Shown: in pieces, positions 6,729 to 12,400 of the stretch
Position numbering within the stretch: position 1 is the stretch's first letter
Layout: each line of letters starts with the position of its first letter
Origin: Methanobacteriota archaeon
GTDB lineage: Archaea > Thermoplasmatota > DTKX01 > GCA-020343715
NCBI GenBank assembly: GCA_030594725.1
Contig: JAUVEQ010000032.1
Coordinates: 1-13,270, forward strand
DNA: 13,270 nucleotides
Direction: 5' to 3'
Made by a program: the position numbers and the translations under genes
The notes under the pieces: model-generated
The model's input: only the letters and a program-made list of their open reading frames with translations
Databases searched by the model: none
Told to the model about the DNA's origin: nothing

Positions 6729-7067
6729 TCACATGTCCAGGAACCTCTGGGCCTCCAGCATCCGGCCCTCGGGGTCGCGGAAGAAGAAGTGGTAGATGCG
6801 GTACTTCTCGTTGACCTGAGGGGCTCCCTCGGCCACGTCCTTGAACTTCGCGTACTCCTCGTCCACCTCGGCGTTCGACCCGAACCAGAAGGTGATGACC
6901 CCGCCGATGTCGGCGGTCTCCCGCTGGCAGAAGCCCAAGATGAGGTTGTCCTGCCGGAGGATGGTGCAGTCCTCCTGTTCGATCCACACGATCATCCCGA
7001 GCCTGGACACATAGAACTCGACGATCTCCTCACGATGCTCTGTGGATAGGAAAATTATGCCGGACAT
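6729..7067 (-). CDS. VOC (glyoxalase/bleomycin resistance fold) family protein
   Basis: A 112-residue protein with one vicinal-oxygen-chelate module: REEIVEFYVSRLGMIV (12-27), a central GVITFWFG strand (56-63), and YHFFFRDPEGRMLEAQRFL (92-110). His93 and Glu105 are in positions that often bind metal in the family, and RDPEG(R/N)xLE is the characteristic C-terminal motif. VOC proteins act as dimers on very varied reactions (isomerases, dioxygenases, thiol transfer, drug binding), so no substrate can be named. The TATA box centre (7093) is 26 bases before the ATG, so the mRNA should be leaderless. The 67-base convergent gap to the DUF4382 gene (6662-6728) has only a weak GGAC/GTCC stem-loop near 6665-6680. 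Confidence 0.8.
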   Translation of the reverse strand: MSGIIFLSTEHREEIVEFYVSRLGMIVWIEQEDCTILRQDNLILGFCQRETADIGGVITFWFGSNAEVDEEYAKFKDVAEGAPQVNEKYRIYHFFFRDPEGRMLEAQRFLDM

Positions 7068-7088
7068 GGCAGCGTAATGGCCTTATGG

Positions 7089-7096
7089 GATATAAC
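7089..7096 (-). promoter_or_regulatory. TATA box for the VOC protein (leaderless promoter)
   Basis: On the minus strand this reads GTTATATC. Its centre is 26 bases upstream of the A of the ATG at 7067, the classic archaeal spacing for transcription starting at the start codon. Confidence 0.65.
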
Positions 7097-7180
7097 GTCA
7101 ATCCGGGAGCTGGAGCGGTGGGGCCACGAACGAGGCCAGCAGAGGCCGATGATGGTCATTCGCGTCGTACTGCCATACAC

Positions 7181-7187
7181 TTATATA
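7181..7187 (+). promoter_or_regulatory. TATA box for the CxxC-x17-CxxC zinc-ribbon gene
   Basis: TTATATA in the context ACACTTATATACC. A start near 7210 would give a leader of about 46 bases before the ATG at 7256, with AAGG (7244-7247) as a weak ribosome binding site 8 bases from the start. It lies in the 188-base divergent region shared with the VOC gene. Confidence 0.6.
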
Positions 7188-7255
7188 CCGGATGTTGCCT
7201 TGCCGGTTCGGGTCGCTGCATCCGGCAGTGGCCTTAGAATCGCAAGGCGTTTGCT

Positions 7256-7441
7256 ATGAGCAACGGAAGAAACTACGACAGCAGGGGTGGGGGCGGCTAC
7301 GATCGTCCCCCCCGAGAGATGCACACGATAACGTGTTCAGAATGTGGAAAGGAAGATTCGGTCCCCTTCAAGCCAGATGGGACCCGCCCCGTCTACTGCC
7401 GGGATTGTTTTCAGAAGCATAGGCCACCGAGGCGTTATTAG
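7256..7441 (+). CDS. Small CxxC-x17-CxxC zinc-ribbon protein
   Basis: A 61-residue protein. The first 20 residues are a flexible Gly/Arg-rich tail (RGGGGYDRPPRE, RGG-like). Residues 22-52 are a zinc ribbon with Cys27, Cys30, Cys48 and Cys51; the two CxxC pairs are separated by exactly 17 residues around VPFKPDGTRPVYCRDC. This matches the short CxxC-x17-CxxC domain proteins widespread in archaea and some bacteria, whose function is not established. An RGG-like tail plus zinc ribbon hints at RNA or nucleic-acid binding, which is inference. The C-terminus is basic (KHRPPRRY). It has its own promoter, and a possible terminator hairpin follows at 7535-7569. Confidence 0.85.
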   Translation: MSNGRNYDSRGGGGYDRPPREMHTITCSECGKEDSVPFKPDGTRPVYCRDCFQKHRPPRRY

Positions 7442-7498
7442 GGAAGGTCCGAAGGTAGCCTAGAACAAACATCGAGATAGCTTCGAGGACGATCGGCC

Positions 7499-7588
7499 TT
7501 CTGGGTCGATTAACCCACGCAGCATCGAATTGCTTGCATAACGTGAGTTATGCAGGTGCATCTTTTTTTCCCCCTTTTCGACCCAGAG
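7499..7588. repeat. 11-bp inverted repeat enclosing an 8-bp hairpin; candidate structured RNA or miniature element
   Basis: TTCTGGGTCGA (7499-7509) pairs with TCGACCCAGAG (7578-7588) over 11 positions: 10 Watson-Crick pairs plus one G-T at the outer end. Inside lies the perfect hairpin TGCATAAC-GTGA-GTTATGCA (7535-7554). Competing pairings exist: TGGGT (7503-7507)/ACCCA (7512-7516), and GACCCA (7580-7585)/TGGGTC (7598-7603). It could be a structured RNA, a remnant of a small inverted-repeat element (no clear target duplication seen) or a complex 3'-end structure. Strand is undecided; the T-runs favour plus. Confidence 0.4.
7535..7569 (+). terminator. Hairpin plus T-run, possible terminator of the zinc-ribbon gene
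   Basis: A perfect 8-bp stem with a GTGA tetraloop (7535-7554) is followed 8 bases later by seven T (7563-7569) and then another T-rich patch (7575-7578). Archaeal termination relies mostly on the T-run. It lies about 95 bases after the zinc-ribbon stop codon. Confidence 0.4.
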
Positions 7589-7712
7589 CGACAGCCTTGG
7601 GTCTACACAGCGCAACGGCCCTATCCATCGATGGTCCAATGCCGGTAGGGTTGCTGCTGGGGCTGCTGCAGGGGACCGATGATACCAGGGTCGGGAACGG
7701 GCGGAGACGGCC

Positions 7713-8135
7713 CTATTCACGCATCTTTATGCCCTGCTCGCGCAGGAACTTGCCGAACTCGGTGTCAATGGCGTGGATGTGATTGATGAGCCAGTTCACG
7801 AGGAACACGTTGATCGACCCGGCCAGGTCCTCGGTGGCGCCCTCCTCCATGAAGTCCTCCTCCAGGTGGCCCAGGGTTACCTTCAGGTCGTCGTGGGCCT
7901 TCTTGTGGGCCTCGAATGCAGGATAATGGTTCTTCACCATGTGCTTCTCCTCCGTGCCGAAGTGGAAGTCGGTGTACTCGATCAAGAAGTCCAAGGTCTT
8001 GATGATCTTGGGCGCGGCATGATGCCTATTGAGGGCCGCGGACATGTCGTTGATGCGTTCGATGAGCATCTTGTGCTGCTCGTCTATCAGGTCGACGCCC
8101 ACGGAGAGGCTCTCGTCCCACTTTATTGCTACCAC
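7713..8135 (-). CDS. Bacteriohemerythrin (di-iron O2-binding protein)
   Basis: A 140-residue single-domain hemerythrin that binds O2 reversibly at a di-iron site in a four-helix bundle. Numbered from the GTG start, all seven expected ligands are present: His21 (DEQH), His58 and Glu62 (HFGTEE), His77 and His81 (HKKAH), His119 and Asp124 (HIHAID). The N-terminal IKWDESLSVGVDLIDEQH is the family hallmark. The start is GTG at 8135: GGAGG (8148-8144) sits 8 bases upstream, and it gives M-V-A-I-K-W, the usual N-terminus. The frame stays open upstream to 8372 but that part is non-homologous. No signal or fused domain is present, so it is a soluble cytosolic protein. Roles suggested for the family are O2 sensing, storage, delivery or detoxification; no partner oxidase lies nearby. 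Confidence 0.93.
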   Translation of the reverse strand: MVAIKWDESLSVGVDLIDEQHKMLIERINDMSAALNRHHAAPKIIKTLDFLIEYTDFHFGTEEKHMVKNHYPAFEAHKKAHDDLKVTLGHLEEDFMEEGATEDLAGSINVFLVNWLINHIHAIDTEFGKFLREQGIKMRE

Positions 8136-8143
8136 GTTCCATT

Positions 8144-8148
8144 CCTCC
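8144..8148 (-). promoter_or_regulatory. Ribosome binding site fixing the hemerythrin GTG start
   Basis: GGAGG on the minus strand, with 8 bases before the GTG at 8135. It decides the start within a longer open frame that has no in-frame ATG at the family N-terminus. Confidence 0.6.
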
Positions 8149-8205
8149 CGGTTGATGAGATCACACGCGTGATTTTCGTCCCGGCATTTCCGTATGTGTA
8201 TTTGT

Positions 8206-8213
8206 TTAATATA
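8206..8213 (-). promoter_or_regulatory. TATA box for hemerythrin
   Basis: On the minus strand this reads TATATTAA, in the context ATCTATATTAAACAAA. The predicted transcription start is near 8184, with a leader of about 49 bases carrying the ribosome binding site. A short inverted repeat, ATCAC-ACGC-GTGAT (8160-8173), falls inside the leader. Confidence 0.6.
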
Positions 8214-8272
8214 GATTTCTGTGTCATGGATTTTTTTCCCATGGTCACCTTCACCGACCCCCCTTGTCTGGG

Positions 8273-8280
8273 TATTTAAA
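8273..8280 (+). promoter_or_regulatory. TATA box for tnpB
   Basis: TATTTAAA, with its centre about 25-27 bases before the ATGATG at 8301-8306. This suggests a leaderless tnpB mRNA and argues against the earlier in-frame ATG at 8286, which is too close to the box. It lies in the loop of a weak GGGTATT/AATGCCC hairpin (8270-8291). Confidence 0.55.
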
Positions 8281-8300
8281 GGATAATGCCCTACTATTGT

Positions 8301-9383
8301 ATGATGAAGCTGGTAAAAACCATCACGGCCAAGGTTTTCAATCCTACCGAAAGGAAGCGAAGGGCCCTCCATGGACTCTGGAAGTCCTGGAAGGCCGCGC
8401 TTGGATCGAAACGCGATTACGCGTTCCTCCGTGAGAGCACGGACCTTCCATCTTTCTATTGTCGCGAAATGTCCTGGAAAATCAAGGAGGGCGCCGAAGC
8501 ACCCGTCGGGGTTCCTAAGGACGCCCTCAAACTCCTGCCGGGAGGTGCCTTCGCACCCTGGTTCGCATCCATCCCCACCCCGGATGGCAGGGTCTGCCTA
8601 CCGCTTCGCATGTCCAGGGGCCACAGCAGGCTCCTTGCAGAATGCGAGGTCTGCGACAGCCAGCTCATCAAACGCGGGAAGGAGTACTACCTCCACATCG
8701 TCGTTTCCAAGGATACTCCCATTCCCACCATTTCCTATCACGCACCAGTCCTCGCCGTGGACATCGGGGAACGTGTCATCGCGACGTCAGTGATGCTCGT
8801 CGAAGGCACCATCAGCTCCCCGGGATTCCACGGCAGGGAGGTCCGCAGCATTCGCAGGCACTACGCCTGGCTACGCAAACGGCTCGGGAGGCGCAAGCTT
8901 CTCCGTGTCATCAAGCGTGTCGGCCATACCGAGCACCGGAAGGTCGATGCCAGGCTACATGTCATCGCGGCCACCCTCGTCGAACGGGCGAGGGAGATGG
9001 GCGCGGTAATCGCCATAGGCGACCTTTCCGGTATACGGAAGGGCTCGAGGGGGAGACGTGTGAACCGCATCGTGAACGCGATGCCCTTCAACCGCCTTTC
9101 CCTGTTCATCGAGTACAAGGCCGCCTGGGCGGGAGTGCCCGTCATCAAGGTCGATGAGGCGTACTCGTCTCGCGAATGTCGTATCTGTCACCAGGACGGG
9201 AGGCGGCCGAGCCAGGGTCGCTTCATATGTCCGTCCTGCGGGGAGTACAATGCTGACCTTAACGGTGCTGTGAATATTGGCAGTAGGGCATTGGCCTACA
9301 TGGCCATCGCCGGGGCGCCTGGTATTGCGCCCTTGAGGGGGACCCCGAGCCCCCAAGTTGAGTGCGACGCCGTGTCGAGCTAA
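8301..9383 (+). CDS. tnpB: TnpB-family RNA-guided nuclease (IS200/IS605 OrfB), RuvC-II Glu replaced
   Basis: A 360-residue protein. TnpB of IS200/IS605 elements is an omega-RNA-guided DNA nuclease related to Cas12. An N-terminal WED/REC-like part (about 1-145) is followed by a split RuvC domain: RuvC-I Asp154 in LAVDIGERV, RuvC-II in AIGDLSGIRKG, then a zinc ribbon with Cys293, Cys296, Cys310 and Cys313, and RuvC-III Asp319 in NADLNGAVNI. At RuvC-II, canonical TnpB has Glu-Asp-Leu; here the Glu position is Gly240. A Glu sits instead at 286 in VDEAYSS, just before the zinc ribbon, where canonical proteins usually have Pro or Asn. I infer a relocated catalytic Glu rather than a dead enzyme. The length and frame are intact. 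No TnpA transposase is nearby, so it is a tnpB-only element or a domesticated copy. The start is ATG at 8301 or 8304, chosen from the TATA spacing. Confidence 0.9.
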   Translation: MMKLVKTITAKVFNPTERKRRALHGLWKSWKAALGSKRDYAFLRESTDLPSFYCREMSWKIKEGAEAPVGVPKDALKLLPGGAFAPWFASIPTPDGRVCLPLRMSRGHSRLLAECEVCDSQLIKRGKEYYLHIVVSKDTPIPTISYHAPVLAVDIGERVIATSVMLVEGTISSPGFHGREVRSIRRHYAWLRKRLGRRKLLRVIKRVGHTEHRKVDARLHVIAATLVERAREMGAVIAIGDLSGIRKGSRGRRVNRIVNAMPFNRLSLFIEYKAAWAGVPVIKVDEAYSSRECRICHQDGRRPSQGRFICPSCGEYNADLNGAVNIGSRALAYMAIAGAPGIAPLRGTPSPQVECDAVSS

Positions 9384-9428
9384 AAAATACCGCTATGCGT
9401 ACTTCAAGCTTATGCCCTCAAGGAGCGC
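9327..9428 (+). ncRNA. Candidate omega-RNA scaffold / right-end structure of the tnpB element
   Basis: GCGCCCTTGAGGG (9327-9339) pairs with CCCTCAAGGAGCGC (9415-9428) over 13 bp with one bulged A (9424). The same left arm can instead form a local hairpin with CCCCCAAG (9350-9357). A smaller stem, CGAC/GTCG (9365-9377), lies between. The structure spans the last 57 bases of tnpB and most of the 54-base gap to the next gene. This is where IS605-family omega RNAs start inside the tnpB 3' end and run into the right end. The assignment rests on position and pairing only. Confidence 0.4.
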
Positions 9429-9437
9429 CCACCTTAA

Positions 9438-12400
9438 TCAATCGTCGTCGGTCTCGGTCCCTTCGGGCTCGGGCTCCCGTTCGATGACCTCGTCACCAGT
9501 GGCCTCCGATCTAGATATGGTGTCCTCGTCGATGTCCTTCCTGACCATTCCTTCCGAGGATGTTTTGGGCTTCTGGCTTGCGGGTGGCCCCGCCTCGATG
9601 GCCGGTTCCTCTTCGACCCCGTTCCCCCGGTCGAGTTCGTCCAGCAGGTCATCTAGGTCCTCCTCCGGGTCGGCCTCTGGCGATGCCGGTTCGAGCTGGT
9701 CCGCCTCCTCGAGGCCCTCATCATCGGCATCCTTGCCTCGGCGACGGGTGAAGACACCCAAGTAACTGGCAATGACGAGGATGATCAGGACCACTATTAT
9801 CACGACCACCAGGCCCATGAGGAGCCTTCCGTCATCGTCGTCAGGAGGTGGTGGTACCGATTCCTTGACAAGGGGGGCGGGGCCCTGTACCAGCCTACCC
9901 TCCGCGTCTATACGCGTCTGGTAGGATAACGGCTCATAGCCCTCCAGTTCGACGGATACGCTCACGTCCTGTCCCACGTGGATCTCAAGGAGGTCTATAT
10001 GGGCCATACCTTCAGCGTCAGTTGTGGCCGTGAACACCTCCTCTCCGATCGTCATGTTGATCTGGACGTTCTCCAGGACGGCTCCATCCTCGTTCTTCAC
10101 GGGACCCAGGTCCAGGGTCCAGGGTGGCTTCTCGAGGATGGTTATGGTAATCGTATCCGTTGCCGTGTGGTCCTGGAAGTCCGTCACCTCCAGCGTCACC
10201 ACGTACTCACCAGGTGTCTCGAAGGTGAACGTAGGGAAGGCCTCGGACATTGTCACCAGTGTGTCGTCGTACGTGAAGGTCCACGTGTACGTGACTATCA
10301 ATCCGTTACCAGAGGAGGCTGAGCCATCGAAGCTGATGGTGTCGCCCGATATGCCGACCACGTCCTCGCCGGCCTTGGCGACCGTGGGGAACACCTGGAG
10401 ACTCCTTCCGGCGATGCCGAAGGTGGACAGGTGGAACACCTCGGCCCAGAGCCTCCCGGCGTACTGCTTGCCGTAGAGCTCGATGTCCGTGGTGTTGAGC
10501 CCTGTCCTGTTGACCCAGTCCAGGTCCTCGGTCACACGGACCCAGTCGCTGGCATCCTCGTCGTGCCAGTAGAGGGCCAGGGTGGTCTCGTCGATGTCCT
10601 CGATGTCGGCGGCGTCGCCATCATCGGTCCTGTCCAGCTCCGCCTCGGTGTAGAAGATCTCGAAGAGGGCTCCCTCCACACCGGCCTCCTCGCTCACCGT
10701 GATGCGGATGTACTTTCCCACCGCCTCCTCGTCGGCCTCGAGACCCGTCTGGTTGCTCATCTCGTGGCCCACGGTCTCGTCGTCGAGGAGTTCCATGTCG
10801 ACGGAGAAGGTGTACATGTCGTCTAGCTTGGCCCAGACCGTGGCGTCGGTGTTCTGGACGGTGTTCATGTCATCCAGCTTGAAGCAGGCCCTGGCGTTGT
10901 GGTACTCCACGGAGATGGCCCCCTCGGAGACGGACATTGACATGCTCTTGAGGATACCGAGGACCCGGATATGGTCGCTTGGGTAGGGGGTGGAGACCAA
11001 CACGATGGTCTGCTCCCCGGTCCAGTGGCTGTACCTCACGGCCATCCTGTTGGCATCGGAGGCCAGCATATTGGCGAGGACCTCTCCCGAGTCATCCAGG
11101 AGGTCGTTGACAAGGGCACCCGCAGTGCCGTCCTCCCCATCCGGCGGGCCCACGATGACGATGTACCTGGCACCCGTGTGGGTCGATAGGAGCTCAGCCG
11201 GTGTGACGACCGTTACACCCGTCTCTTCCCTCAGGTTGTCGTAGAAGTCGTAGGCGGCCGACGAGGCGTCGAACACAAGGATGATGTCCTCTCCCAGGGT
11301 CAGCTCGTGGTCGTTGTCCAGGTCGTCCAGTATGCCGTCCCCGTCGGAATCCTCATTCCTGGGATTGAGGCCCAGGTCGATCTCCACGCCGTCCAGCATC
11401 CCGTCCCCGTCGGTGTCGTTGGAGTTGGGGTTCATCCGGGACGAGACCTCGAAGCCGTCCGTGAGGCCGTCCCCGTCGCAGTCGCCGTTGGTGGGGGTGG
11501 TGTTGAAGAGGAGTTCGAAGCCGTCCATGATGCCGTCGTGGTCGGAGTCGGTCTCGTTGGGCAGAGTGCCCATCTCCTCCTCGACGCTGTCGAACATGAA
11601 GTCATCGTCCGAGTCGGGATCTATGGGGTCGGAGGTGAAGTTGACCTCGTCATGGTCCTCAAGCCCGTCACCGTCGGTGTCCCTCGAGTTGGGGTCCGTC
11701 CCTAGCAGGAACTCCATGTGGTCGGAGAGGCCGTCGCCGTCGGTGTCCCACTTCAATGGGTCGCTCTTGAAGATGAGCTCCATACCGTCGGCCAGCCCGT
11801 CGTCGTCGGAATCGTAGTGGGTAAGGTTCAGCCCCAGGTCGTCCTCCTCGGGGTCGGGGATACCGTCACCGTCTGTGTCCGGGGAACGGGGATTGGACCC
11901 AAGGCCGTGCTCCTGGGTGTCGTTCAGGCCGTCCTCGTCGGTGTCCACCACGATGGGCTCAGACGTCACGTTGAAGGAGTATTCGCCAGTATCGTTGGTC
12001 ACGGTGATCTGCCAACCCGCCTCCTCGACCGTGTTGAGGAGGCCGTCCCCGTCCAGGTCGGGAATACCGGTAACGGGATCTGCAGGTACGAAGGTCGTGT
12101 TGTGATAGTACTCCCGTACTCCGGACCTACTAGGGGTGGCATCGACAAGCCACATCGATGCGTTGCTCAACCCTAACCCGACGCATTCATATGGATCGTT
12201 GATCGAGCTCGATGTATAGTTTGCGAGGTAGTTGCCGTAGATGTCGAACTTCTGTACCCTGACCGGACCGGACTCGCCACCCCATTCCACCACGTGCAGG
12301 TCTCCGTTCACGTCGACCTCGATGTCCACGGGACCTAGGAACTGCTTGAGACCGGTCCCCTGCCTGCCCCAGGTCCTGAGGAACGTCCCTTCGGAATCGA

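Larger units (their letters stand above)
7442..7712. other. Gene-free convergent stretch with nested inverted repeats
   Basis: There are 271 bases between the stops of the zinc-ribbon gene (+) and the hemerythrin gene (-). The frames open here have no family resemblance and no promoter. The left half holds a dense set of inverted repeats (7499-7603). The right half (about 7604-7712) contains GCTGC-rich sequence (7651-7672) and nothing I recognise. It is longer than the other convergent gaps in the window (0, 54 and 67 bases). Confidence 0.6.
8270..9430 (+). mobile_element. Probable tnpB-only IS200/IS605-type element (ends approximate)
   Basis: The tnpB gene lies alone between two unrelated convergent neighbours. 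A weak hairpin (GGGTATT/AATGCCC, 8270-8291) precedes it and a strong bulged inverted repeat (9327-9428) closes it. Subterminal hairpins rather than terminal inverted repeats are typical of this family, which moves as single-stranded DNA and leaves no target duplication. The string ATGCCCT occurs near both ends (8286-8292 and 9412-9418). The exact ends cannot be set without an empty site. Confidence 0.4.

Noticed and set aside
7197..7248. 7-bp stem GCCTTGC/GCAAGGC that would hide the zinc-ribbon gene's ribosome binding site
   Set aside because: Given the TATA box at 7181-7187, transcription should start near 7210, so the left arm would not be in the mRNA.
7460..7782. Small open frames on both strands in the gene-free stretch
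   Set aside because: They have no ribosome binding site or TATA at the right distance, are Pro/Arg-rich like random high-GC frames, and run through the inverted repeats and into the hemerythrin gene.
8225..8243. CATGG/CCATG hairpin with a T-run in the loop, as the left end of the tnpB element
   Set aside because: It has only 5 strong pairs, with a homopolymer loop, and lies next to the hemerythrin promoter. There is no counterpart at the right end.
11313..12072. Regularly spaced repeats resembling a CRISPR array
   Set aside because: The repeats are imperfect, all in frame, and encode Ca2+-binding DxDxDG loops of a single open reading frame. No leader or cas genes are present.
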